A DNA stretch of 64,000 nucleotides from UBA2705 sp963977125 (GTDB taxonomy: Bacteria; Pseudomonadota; Alphaproteobacteria; Micavibrionales; Micavibrionaceae): contig CAXBNJ010000004.1 in the NCBI GenBank assembly GCA_963977125.1, positions 186,001 through 250,000 on the forward strand. The letters are read 5' to 3'. Each line of letters opens with the position of its first letter. Positions within the stretch are counted from its first letter, which is position 1. The position numbers and the translations under genes were made by a program. A model generated the notes under the pieces. The model saw only the letters and a program-made list of their open reading frames with translations, made no database searches and was not told the DNA's origin. Positions 26,433 through 35,011 of this stretch are shown in pieces.

Positions 26433-29400
26433 TTACAGCTCTTCGACTGAACGTACGCCTTTGATTTTATATAAAGCGCGGCGTTTCATTGGCGGTATTT
26501 GCCAGAGCCCCGGTATAACAAGGCGCACTTGCCCGCCATCAGGCATTGGCGCGTAAATATGCAATGGGCATATACCGCCCACATCACACCCCTTAAGGCC
26601 ATCATGTAATTTTTTAATATCGGTGCGCGCATCAATCGTAATACGCACTTGCTGCACAGAATCGGCGAGTGCATCATCAAGGGGCAATGCATCTTGCACA
26701 AGGAAGCGTAATTCCCCTTCTTTCACTTCAACATCAACCGATAACAAAACATGGTCGCCGGTATTCATGCTATTGCGGCAACGCGCTAATGTTTCTGAAA
26801 ACACCATGCCTTCCCAAACCCCAACCGGATCAGAGACTTGCAAAAACGCGAATTTATTACCGCTTTTCGCACTAACTTTTTCTTGTTTTTTCAAGATAAC
26901 GCCCGCCATTCTAAAGCGCGCGGCATTTTTATTTTGTAGCTCTTTTTCAACTTCGGCCATATCCCGAATACGTAGGCGCTTAAGCTGGACTTGGCGTGTA
27001 TCAAGCGGATGAGCGGAGAGATAAAAGCCAACCGCTTTAAATTCCTGCGCCATGGTCTCTAGCGGATCCCAATCCGTCACATCAGGCAAATTCGGCATGC
27101 CAAGCGCATGGTCTGAGCCGCCCACATCGCCAAATAAGTTATTTTGACCTGATTCCCGATCAATTTCCAACTGGCTGGCATGACCTAAAATCGTTTCAAT
27201 ACCTGCAAAGACTTGAGCGCGGTTTTTATTAAATACATCAAACGCCCCAGCTGAGGTCAGCATCTCCATTTGGCGCTTATTCATCGACTTGAAACTAAAG
27301 CGTGAGGCGTAATCTTCTAAATCTTTATAAGGACCGTTTTCTGTGCGCTCATCAACAAGCACATGCATGGCCGCTTCACCAACGCCTTTAAGCCCCGCAA
27401 GCGCATAGCGCACACCTTCGCCATCAACTTTGAAAAATACATCTGATTTATTGACATTAGGCAGCTTTAACGGCGCGCCCATACGACCCAGTTCCTGCTT
27501 AAAGACAGAAAGCTTATCTGTATTACCCGCATCAAGCGTCATGGATGCCGCCATAAATTCAAGCGGATGATTCGCCTTTAACCAGCCCGTCCAATACGAC
27601 ACCAAACCATAACCCGCCGTATGCGCTTTGTTAAAGCCATAGCCCGCGAAAGCCGCAATTTGGTCAAAAATATGGTTGGCTTGTTCTTCGGGGATTTGAT
27701 TATGTTCGAAAGCGCCCTTCACAAACATTGTGCGCTGCGTATCCATTTCCGCTTGGATTTTCTTACCCATCGCGCGACGCAGTAAATCAGCGCCGCCAAG
27801 TGTATACCCCGCCAAAACCTGCGCGGCCTGCATCACTTGTTCCTGATAGATCATTACGCCATAAGTATCTTCCGTGATTGGTTTTAGCTTTGGATGCATA
27901 AAATCAATATCTTCGGGATTTTTGACGTTTTCAAGATAAACGGGAATATTCTCCATCGGCCCCGGTCGATACAGGGCGATAACAGCGAGGAGCTCTTCGA
28001 GGTTACTAATGCCAATTTGTTTTCCCAAATCGCGCATGCCAGCACTCTCAACTTGGAACACCCCAACATTATTGCCGACTTTGAGCATATCAAAGGTTTT
28101 TTTATCATCAAAAGGCAGCTCAAGCACATCAATCTCGATGCCCTTATTTTCTTTGATCATCTTCACAGCGCGGTGAATAACCGTCATCGTCTTCAGACCC
28201 AAGAAATCGAATTTAACAAGCCCCGCTTGCTCAACATATTTCATGTTAAATTGTGTTACAGGCATGTCAGAGCGCGGATCACGATAAAGCGGTACCAACT
28301 CATTAAGCGGTCTATCCCCGATCACAACCCCCGCAGCATGGGTAGAAGCATGGCGATACAAGCCTTCAAGCTGTAAAGCCAAATCAATCAGCCGCGTCGA
28401 CATTTCATCTTTTTTAATCTCAAGGCGGAAATCTGGGTCAGAATCGAGCGCTTCTTGCAAGGTCACTGGGTTAGCTGGGTTTGACGGGATCATCTTGGAG
28501 ATACGATCCACCTGTCCATAAGGCATTTGCAGCACCCGCCCAACGTCACGCACAACAGCGCGCGCTTGCAGCTTACCAAAAGTGATAATCTGCGCAACTT
28601 TATCAACGCCGTATTTATCCTGCACATAGCGAATAACTTCTTCGCGGCGATCTTGACAAAAATCGATATCAAAATCAGGCATGGACACACGCTCTGGGTT
28701 CAAGAAACGCTCAAAGAGCAAATTAAGGGCAAGGGGGTCCAAATCGGTAATTTTCAATGCCCAAGCGACGACAGAGCCGCCACCTGATCCCCGTCCCGGC
28801 CCGACCGGAATATCTTCAACCTTCGCCCATTTAATGAAATCTGATACAATCAAGAAATACCCCGGAAAGCCCATTTCATCGATAATATCAAGCTCAAAGT
28901 TAAGCCGTGCGAAATAGAGCTTATCTATCTCAGCGCGCTCTTCAGGGCTTTGTACTTCTTCGGTATACACATAGTTTTCAAGCCGCCAACGCAAACCATC
29001 TTCTGATTGTACGCGCAATTCAGCCTCTTCATCACGACCTGCCCCCGTATCAAAAGGCGGCAAAATCGGATCAATTGGTTTCAACAGATAACTACAGCGC
29101 TGCGCAATTATCCCTGTATTGATAATCGCCTCAGGCAGGTCAGAAAATAATTCTTTCATCTCATGTTGAGATTTCAAGTAATGATGTTCTGTTTCCGTAC
29201 GGCGGTCTTTTTCTGTCACATAGCGCCCATCCGCAATACAAAGCAGCGCATCATGCGCTTGGTGCATATCGCGCGTGGCAAAATAACAATCATTCGTCGC
29301 GACTAATGGCAGCTCATGCTTATAGGCAATCTCAAGCATCGCCGCTTCAATCGCATTTTCATCATCAAGATTATGGCGCTGAATTTCAATATAGAGGCGA

Positions 29401-29912
29401 TCGCCAAATAAGGATTTGAGTTTTTCTGTGTGGTCTTGTGCTTTAGCTGGCTGACCTGCCAATAAAGCCTGCCCAATCGGCCCACGATAACCACCAGATA
29501 GACAGATCAACCCTTCGCAACGATCATTCAAGTAACTCCAATGCGCGGCTGGTTTCTCGGTATCCTCAGATTTCATATAGGCTTCGGAGATAATCCAACA
29601 CAGATTGCGATAGCCAATTTCATTTTGAACAAGTACGACAATTTGTGAGCGCTCACCATCAAGGGCCTTTAAATCAAGCTGCATCCCCAAAATCGGCTGC
29701 ACACCTGCGCCCATGCCTGCCAAAGCAAACTCAAGGCCGCCAAACAGGTTATTCGTATCCGTCAGCGCCACCGCTGGTGCATTATCACCCGCGACCATTT
29801 TAACCAACGCCTTAACCTGCATCGCGCCTTCGGCAAGCGAATAAGCACTATGCACATGAAGATGCACAAAGGGCGTATCGGTTAAATCATATAATTCTTC
29901 AGTTTCGGACAT
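26433..29912 (-). CDS. dnaE: DNA polymerase III subunit alpha
   Basis: The replicative polymerase, about 1159 residues. It has an N-terminal PHP domain (H-L-H-V-H-S-A-Y-S), the catalytic core with G-P-G-R-G-S-G-G-G-S and the metal-binding P-D-F-D-I-D-F, fingers with K-A-H-T-A-G-Y-G, and a C-terminal OB-fold (R-F-R-M-A-G-V-I-L-K). I start at ATG 29912; a GTG five codons upstream is also open. Neither has a clear ribosome-binding site. dnaE after lolD is the standard alphaproteobacterial position; here a small secreted-protein gene lies between. Confidence 0.96.
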   Translation of the reverse strand: MSETEELYDLTDTPFVHLHVHSAYSLAEGAMQVKALVKMVAGDNAPAVALTDTNNLFGGLEFALAGMGAGVQPILGMQLDLKALDGERSQIVVLVQNEIGYRNLCWIISEAYMKSEDTEKPAAHWSYLNDRCEGLICLSGGYRGPIGQALLAGQPAKAQDHTEKLKSLFGDRLYIEIQRHNLDDENAIEAAMLEIAYKHELPLVATNDCYFATRDMHQAHDALLCIADGRYVTEKDRRTETEHHYLKSQHEMKELFSDLPEAIINTGIIAQRCSYLLKPIDPILPPFDTGAGRDEEAELRVQSEDGLRWRLENYVYTEEVQSPEERAEIDKLYFARLNFELDIIDEMGFPGYFLIVSDFIKWAKVEDIPVGPGRGSGGGSVVAWALKITDLDPLALNLLFERFLNPERVSMPDFDIDFCQDRREEVIRYVQDKYGVDKVAQIITFGKLQARAVVRDVGRVLQMPYGQVDRISKMIPSNPANPVTLQEALDSDPDFRLEIKKDEMSTRLIDLALQLEGLYRHASTHAAGVVIGDRPLNELVPLYRDPRSDMPVTQFNMKYVEQAGLVKFDFLGLKTMTVIHRAVKMIKENKGIEIDVLELPFDDKKTFDMLKVGNNVGVFQVESAGMRDLGKQIGISNLEELLAVIALYRPGPMENIPVYLENVKNPEDIDFMHPKLKPITEDTYGVMIYQEQVMQAAQVLAGYTLGGADLLRRAMGKKIQAEMDTQRTMFVKGAFEHNQIPEEQANHIFDQIAAFAGYGFNKAHTAGYGLVSYWTGWLKANHPLEFMAASMTLDAGNTDKLSVFKQELGRMGAPLKLPNVNKSDVFFKVDGEGVRYALAGLKGVGEAAMHVLVDERTENGPYKDLEDYASRFSFKSMNKRQMEMLTSAGAFDVFNKNRAQVFAGIETILGHASQLEIDRESGQNNLFGDVGGSDHALGMPNLPDVTDWDPLETMAQEFKAVGFYLSAHPLDTRQVQLKRLRIRDMAEVEKELQNKNAARFRMAGVILKKQEKVSAKSGNKFAFLQVSDPVGVWEGMVFSETLARCRNSMNTGDHVLLSVDVEVKEGELRFLVQDALPLDDALADSVQQVRITIDARTDIKKLHDGLKGCDVGGICPLHIYAPMPDGGQVRLVIPGLWQIPPMKRRALYKIKGVRSVEEL

Positions 29913-29987
29913 GGGAAGAGAATACACATACTGAACACAATTCTCTAGTCACTCGAAGCGACTTGCCACAGCTTATTTGTTTTATTT

Positions 29988-30677
29988 TCAGTTAAAGGTA
30001 CAATGTAACAACAAATCACGTCTTTTAAAGAGCGCACCATATACGTTCCCTATCAACCATTCATCACCCGTCACATCAAATGACTGGTTTTCTATCTCAG
30101 ATAAGGTTGCTTTAAAACGCGCAGTCTGCGATAGGTGGTCCGCTTCAGAATAGTCAAAACGTGCCTTCCTGCGGCAATAGACATCAAGAGGATAAGCGAC
30201 AGCATCATGTTTTACCATCAGCATATTAAGATCCTCGCGCATCGCTTCAAAATCAGCCTGTGTATCCTGGGCTGAAAGACCATTTACTTGAATATTTTCT
30301 TCCATTTTAGCATATGGCTTACAGGCTTTAACAAACAGCTTTTCTGTAACATTCTTGCCCCCTTCACTGATTTCAACTTTGAGAGCCTCAATAGCGTCTT
30401 TTTCTTTGCTGCGCTGCCTGACAAGGTTGTTTAAAGGCCCTTTTATCTGAGACGCTTTATGACTCAGAAGAACGCTATATTTAGGCCCCGCAATGCAATT
30501 GCAAACCTCCATAGGGGTAAGTGAGGAATCACGGACAGGGTCAATAAGCCCTTTCGGATCGTAATGTGAGTGACAATACTCAAGTAACTTTGCTTGGGCA
30601 CCCGAAAAACCAGCATGAACGGGGCCTGAGAAGAGAGAGAGAAAAAGAACGACAAAACTAAGGTTTATAAGGCGCAT
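29988..30677 (-). CDS. Secreted cysteine-containing protein, unknown
   Basis: Unrecognised 229-residue protein with a signal peptide (cleavage near V-H-A-G, about residue 22). The mature part holds six Cys residues (L-E-Y-C, V-C-N-C, K-A-C, V-Y-C, L-H-C), an even number compatible with disulfides in the periplasm. The rest is charged and mostly helical. ATG 30677 was chosen over a TTG six codons upstream because the signal peptide then looks normal. It is wedged between lolD and dnaE, two genes that are usually adjacent, so it looks like a lineage-specific insertion into the operon. Confidence 0.65.
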   Translation of the reverse strand: MRLINLSFVVLFLSLFSGPVHAGFSGAQAKLLEYCHSHYDPKGLIDPVRDSSLTPMEVCNCIAGPKYSVLLSHKASQIKGPLNNLVRQRSKEKDAIEALKVEISEGGKNVTEKLFVKACKPYAKMEENIQVNGLSAQDTQADFEAMREDLNMLMVKHDAVAYPLDVYCRRKARFDYSEADHLSQTARFKATLSEIENQSFDVTGDEWLIGNVYGALFKRRDLLLHCTFN

Positions 30678-30719
30678 ATTTAAACATCTTTTCAATTTAT
30701 AGCTACAATCATGACACAG

Positions 30720-31391
30720 CTAAAGGAGTGTGCCGTCTTTCAACTCAACAATACGGTCCATCTTATCAGCAAGCTCGAGGTTATGCGTCGCAATAAGCGC
30801 GGATATACCTGTACTGCGTACAATCTTAACCAGCATAGCAAAAACAATGGCGGCGGTTTCTGGGTCAAGGTTACCGGTTGGCTCATCAGCCAAAATCAAA
30901 TGTGGTTTGTTTGCCAGAGCACGAGCAATGGCTACGCGTTGCTGTTCCCCGCCAGATAAGCGTGCTGGACGGTGATGCGCACGTGGGGTTAACCCCAAAG
31001 CGCTTAAAAGCTTTTCAGCGCGCTCAGCGGCAAGCTTACGGCTACGCCCTGCAATCATTTGCGGAATGATAATATTTTCTAACGCCGTGAAATCAGGCTG
31101 TAGATAATGGAACTGATAGACAAAACCTAAGGCACTTTGACGCAGCTTGGTGCGCGCGGCATCTTTTAATATACCTGCATTTCGGCCTTCAATTTCAATT
31201 GTTCCTGCGCTTGGGCGATCAAGCAGGCCAATTTGATGCAGCAGAGTTGATTTACCTGAGCCGCTTTGACCAACAAGAGCAACCAATTCGCCCTTGCCAA
31301 TTTCAAGGTCAATGCCTTTGAGAACATGCAATACGTCACTGCCTTGTTTAAACGTGCGCTCAAGCCCTGTGAGTTTAAGAATACTAGACAT
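30720..31391 (-). CDS. lolD: Lipoprotein-releasing ABC transporter ATPase LolD
   Basis: ATPase of the LolCDE complex, which detaches outer-membrane lipoproteins from the inner membrane. The 223-residue protein shows Walker A (G-Q-S-G-S-G-K-S-T), the signature L-S-G-G-E-Q-Q-R-V-A, and Walker B (L-I-L-A-D-E-P-T-G-N-L-D). The ATG at 31391 was chosen because it gives the family's normal N-terminus and overlaps the end of lolC by 8 bases; a longer frame runs into lolC coding sequence. Confidence 0.95.
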   Translation of the reverse strand: MSSILKLTGLERTFKQGSDVLHVLKGIDLEIGKGELVALVGQSGSGKSTLLHQIGLLDRPSAGTIEIEGRNAGILKDAARTKLRQSALGFVYQFHYLQPDFTALENIIIPQMIAGRSRKLAAERAEKLLSALGLTPRAHHRPARLSGGEQQRVAIARALANKPHLILADEPTGNLDPETAAIVFAMLVKIVRSTGISALIATHNLELADKMDRIVELKDGTLL

Positions 31392-32628
31392 AGCGTAGCG
31401 CCTCCACGGGATCCATTCGCGCCGCTTTCCATGCGGGATATAAAGTCGCGAGGATTGAGAGGACAAGCGACATACCAATAACGCCGATAACTTCATGCCA
31501 TTCGACTTCAGCAGGAAGCTGCGAGAGAAAATAGATTTCAGCAGCGAATAATTCAGCCCCTGTTAGCCCTTCGATAAATTGACGTATGGTTTCAATGTTT
31601 AACGCAAAGCTTATGCCCAGTAACGCACCAAACGCTGTGCCAAACACACCAATCGCGGCGCCCACGAGCATAAATATTTTCAAAATAGAGCGCCTTGAAG
31701 CCCCCATTGTGCGCATAATAGCAATGTCATGCGCCTTATCCTGCACCATCATAATCATCGAGGATATAATGTTAAACGCCGCAACAATGATAATCAAAGT
31801 GAGGATTAAGAACATCACATTACGTTCAACCGCCAGCGCATTTAAAAAGCTCTTATTCGCATTGCGCCAATCATAAACGCTGGCTTTATTGCCCAGTAAT
31901 ATGGAGACTTGCTGCTTTATAGCTTCGGTTTGATTTACGTCATCAATATGAATTTCTAGAAAACTCACGGCATTGTCAGGCACCATAAATAATTTGCGTG
32001 AATCAGCCATGCCCATAAAGACGAAATTTGAATTATATTCAAACATACCAACATCAAATACTGCACCGACTTCATAGCTGCGTTGACGCGGTATTGTACC
32101 AAACGGCCCCGGCTTGCCTTTCGGCGCTGTTAAATTAATCGATGAGCCGACGCGTATATTCAGCTTATTGGCCATATCGATACCAATGGCGACTTTTGTC
32201 GCATCGAGCGTATCAAAACTGCCATTCAGCAATGAATCGGCTAAAGCCTGACGCGCTTTAATGTCTTCTGTGTATAGGCCGCGCACCATAACGCCCTGTG
32301 CCGCGCCATTGGCGTTGAGCAAAGCCTGACTTTCAACCATCGGCAAAACGTTTTTAACACCATCTAATTTGCGGATATTCGTGGAGATATCGTAATAATC
32401 TTCAAAAGGTGCGCCCGTAACATAGACATTCAAATGTCCATTAAGCCCTAAAATTCGCCCGACAAGTTCGGCGCGAAAGCCATTCATCACCGACATAACG
32501 ATAATCAGCGTCGCAACGCCCAGCATAATGCCAAGAAACGAAAATGCCGCAATGACAGACACAAAACCTTCGGCTTTACGTGCGCGCAGGTAACGAAAAG
32601 CCATTAACCGTTCAAAGGGCGAAAACAT
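31384..32628 (-). CDS. lolC: Lipoprotein-releasing ABC transporter permease LolC/LolE
   Basis: Membrane subunit of the Lol exporter, 414 residues. It has an N-terminal membrane helix (about 25-48), a large periplasmic domain (about 50-270), and three C-terminal helices with the FtsX-type core. N-terminal F-E-R-L-M-A-F-R-Y-L-R-A-R-K is the family hallmark. Most alphaproteobacteria have a single LolC/E hybrid that forms a homodimer; only one copy is seen here. It is coupled to lolD by overlap and follows proS by 3 bases. Confidence 0.93.
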   Translation of the reverse strand: MFSPFERLMAFRYLRARKAEGFVSVIAAFSFLGIMLGVATLIIVMSVMNGFRAELVGRILGLNGHLNVYVTGAPFEDYYDISTNIRKLDGVKNVLPMVESQALLNANGAAQGVMVRGLYTEDIKARQALADSLLNGSFDTLDATKVAIGIDMANKLNIRVGSSINLTAPKGKPGPFGTIPRQRSYEVGAVFDVGMFEYNSNFVFMGMADSRKLFMVPDNAVSFLEIHIDDVNQTEAIKQQVSILLGNKASVYDWRNANKSFLNALAVERNVMFLILTLIIIVAAFNIISSMIMMVQDKAHDIAIMRTMGASRRSILKIFMLVGAAIGVFGTAFGALLGISFALNIETIRQFIEGLTGAELFAAEIYFLSQLPAEVEWHEVIGVIGMSLVLSILATLYPAWKAARMDPVEALRYV

Positions 32629-32631
32629 AGA

Positions 32632-34086
32632 TTAATACGCCTTTCCGACAAGTACAGTTTTACCGCCATCAGCCAATGGCATACAGCGCGGCGTCAATGA
32701 GAATTCATCACAAATTGCGTTAAATTCATCACTGCCCCAGAACTTCATATCGATCTTGCAAAATCCTGTATTTTCTTCATTCGCAAAGAAGCTACGCATA
32801 TCATCAAGCGAGGCTTTGTCATGGATATTCGCATCCATAAAGGCTTTCGCTTTGGTATACATGCTGGTTTGAATATCTTCTAACAGAGCTTCAACCTGAC
32901 CAAGGAATGCATCAATGCTACATGTTTCTTTAGAATCACGGCCAATATCACGGCGTACATGAGTAAGCTCGCCCGCTTCCATTTCACGGCCACCAATTTC
33001 AATGCGTAAAGGCACACCTTTTTTGATGCAGCCCCACATTTTATTCGGTGTGGTTTCTTCGCGCTTATCAGCATGAACACGAATGCCTTGAGCGCGTAAT
33101 TGCGCGGCGATACCGTCAACATAAGCAAATAAGGCTGCTTCGTCTGTATCACCTTTTACAATTGGAATAATGGTGACTTGCTGCGGGGCAACGCGTGGCG
33201 GCATAATCATGCCATCATCATCACCATGCACCATTATCATACCGCCAATAAGACGCGTTGAAATACCCCATGATGTTGTATAAGCGTAATGCTCCTCACC
33301 ATCGCGGCCTTGGAATTTAATTTCACTGCTTTTTGAAAAATTTTGTCCCAAATCATGCGATGTACCCGCTTGCAGTGCTTTACCATCTTGCATCATCGCT
33401 TCGATTGTAAAAGTCGCATCAGCCCCAGGGAAACGCTCATCCGTGGTTTTTTCACCTGTAATAACCGGCAGCGCTAAATAGTCTTCGACAAATTTGCGGT
33501 AGCTTTCTTGCATCAGCAATGCATCATCACGTGCTTCTTGCTTCGTCGCAAAACAGTTATGACCTTCTTGCCACAAAAATTCTGAGGTTCTCAGGAATAA
33601 GCGCGTGCGCATTTCCCAGCGCATTACATTACACCACTGATTAAGCTTTAACGGCAAATCACGGTAAGACTGCACCCAGCGCGCCATAGAATCGCCAATA
33701 ATGGTCTCTGACGTTGGGCGAATAACATAAGGCTCTTCAAGCTTACCGGCGGGGATAAGCTTACCTGTGCCGTCATCTTCTAAGCGGTGGTGCGTTACAA
33801 CAGCGCATTCTTTGGCAAAACCATCAATATGTGCGGCTTCCTTGGCAATAAAATCAAGCGGAATAAGCAGTGGGAAATAAGCATTTTGAACATCAAGCGC
33901 TTTGATCATGCCATCAAAGATACCTTGCATGTTTTCCCATAGCGCATAGCCATAGGGCTTGATAATCATACAGCCACGCACAGGCGAGTTTTCAGCCATA
34001 TCAGCTTCTTTAACCACTTGTTGGAACCAAAGGGGGAAATCGTCTTCCCGTGTTGGGGTAATCGCTGTACGCGCTTTTTTCGCCAT
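32632..34086 (-). CDS. proS: Prolyl-tRNA synthetase, archaeal/eukaryotic type
   Basis: Class II synthetase that charges tRNA-Pro. The 484-residue protein follows the archaeal/eukaryote-like ProRS (ProS type 3), not the usual bacterial one: S-P-V-R-G-C-M-I-I-K-P-Y-G-Y-A-L-W-E near residue 35, R-P-T-S-E-T-I-I, F-L-W-Q-E-G-H, and T-S-W-G-I-S-T-R-L-I-G-G followed by H-G-D-D-D-G. It lacks the editing insertion of bacterial ProRS and ends with the family's V-L-V-G-K-A-Y. It occupies the normal alphaproteobacterial proS slot before lolC, only 3 bases away, suggesting replacement in place. Confidence 0.94.
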   Translation of the reverse strand: MAKKARTAITPTREDDFPLWFQQVVKEADMAENSPVRGCMIIKPYGYALWENMQGIFDGMIKALDVQNAYFPLLIPLDFIAKEAAHIDGFAKECAVVTHHRLEDDGTGKLIPAGKLEEPYVIRPTSETIIGDSMARWVQSYRDLPLKLNQWCNVMRWEMRTRLFLRTSEFLWQEGHNCFATKQEARDDALLMQESYRKFVEDYLALPVITGEKTTDERFPGADATFTIEAMMQDGKALQAGTSHDLGQNFSKSSEIKFQGRDGEEHYAYTTSWGISTRLIGGMIMVHGDDDGMIMPPRVAPQQVTIIPIVKGDTDEAALFAYVDGIAAQLRAQGIRVHADKREETTPNKMWGCIKKGVPLRIEIGGREMEAGELTHVRRDIGRDSKETCSIDAFLGQVEALLEDIQTSMYTKAKAFMDANIHDKASLDDMRSFFANEENTGFCKIDMKFWGSDEFNAICDEFSLTPRCMPLADGGKTVLVGKAY

Positions 34087-34169
34087 AATCCAAAAAACTC
34101 CTAAATAATAAGTCGTTAAGCCACAGCCACATGACGCAGCTTAAAGTAAAATATCAAAAGTGAATGTAC

Positions 34170-34616
34170 TCACGGGGCTATGGCTTGTCCATAGTGATCT
34201 TTACAAAGGGCGCGTAATTCTTGTGTGCGATCTGCATCTCCAACGCTTACTTGCCCCTCTGGGGTTATTTCAAGGGGAACGCCCTGCGAGTCCAAAGCAA
34301 CACCATCTGGTAAATTCATATAACGATCCGCTAAATCAAGCGACAGGATAAAGGACATGTTCTGTGGAGTAACAGTCTTACCCTGTTCATTAAGCCCTGC
34401 GGGAGCAACCGGCTTACCATGCACATCAACGCCCGCGACATAAGCTGCGCCAGCAATATCTTTTTGTGCGTCATTATAATCAATCAAGCTACATATAGCC
34501 GCTAATTGTGGGTCAGCCGCCTTAGCGCTTTGCGTAGGGAACTGTATATAGAGACCGCCCCCCAGCGCCAGAGACAAGATCAGTGCAAAGCGAAACCTTT
34601 TTATAACTGTAATCAT
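34170..34616 (-). CDS. Small secreted protein, unknown
   Basis: A 148-residue protein with a signal peptide (cleavage near K-A-A-D, about residue 34). The mature domain has two Cys residues (A-A-I-C near its start and A-L-C near its end), likely paired, and a D-V-H-G-K-P-V-A-P segment. I do not know the family. An AAGAG ribosome-binding site supports the start. It lies between DUF1467 and proS on the same strand and may share their transcript. Confidence 0.68.
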   Translation of the reverse strand: MITVIKRFRFALILSLALGGGLYIQFPTQSAKAADPQLAAICSLIDYNDAQKDIAGAAYVAGVDVHGKPVAPAGLNEQGKTVTPQNMSFILSLDLADRYMNLPDGVALDSQGVPLEITPEGQVSVGDADRTQELRALCKDHYGQAIAP

Positions 34617-34690
34617 CGTTAATGCTCTTTCTGTGTATCTATGCGTCTAAGTGCCTAAGTGTCTACATGTACATACAGGGGCAGACAAGA

Positions 34691-34981
34691 TTACTCAGGG
34701 GTGTTTTCCCAAACAATCTCAGTACTACTCATGCTTCGCGCCATATCGTGAAAACTTATAAGCTTGCTCTCAATCATATAGGCAATTACAAACCACAGTA
34801 AAACAGCAATCCCTGTCGTAATCATAAATTTGAGTTTTAAACGCGGCAGGCTAGGCGCGCTCATTGATTGCCCTTCGACTACATCTTCTTCTTCTGGTGG
34901 TCTATTCCCCCATGGCAGCACCATGAACAACACCGTCCACCAAATCATAATAAAGACAACAACACCACTGACAAAACCCAT
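34691..34981 (-). CDS. DUF1467-family membrane protein
   Basis: A 96-residue inner-membrane protein with two helices (about 4-24 and 52-72) joined by a short acidic/proline loop (N-R-P-P-E-E-E). The W-W-T-V-L-F-M-V-L-P-W-G segment is typical of DUF1467, a small family conserved in alphaproteobacteria at just this place next to rnj and proS. No biochemical function is established to my knowledge. Confidence 0.85.
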   Translation of the reverse strand: MGFVSGVVVFIMIWWTVLFMVLPWGNRPPEEEDVVEGQSMSAPSLPRLKLKFMITTGIAVLLWFVIAYMIESKLISFHDMARSMSSTEIVWENTPE

Positions 34982-35011
34982 TAGCTTTAATACTCCACTC
35001 TCACTCTATCT

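Noticed and set aside
27894..28376. 160-residue plus-strand ORF opposite dnaE
   Set aside because: Lies in the conserved polymerase core on the other strand; no family, no promoter.
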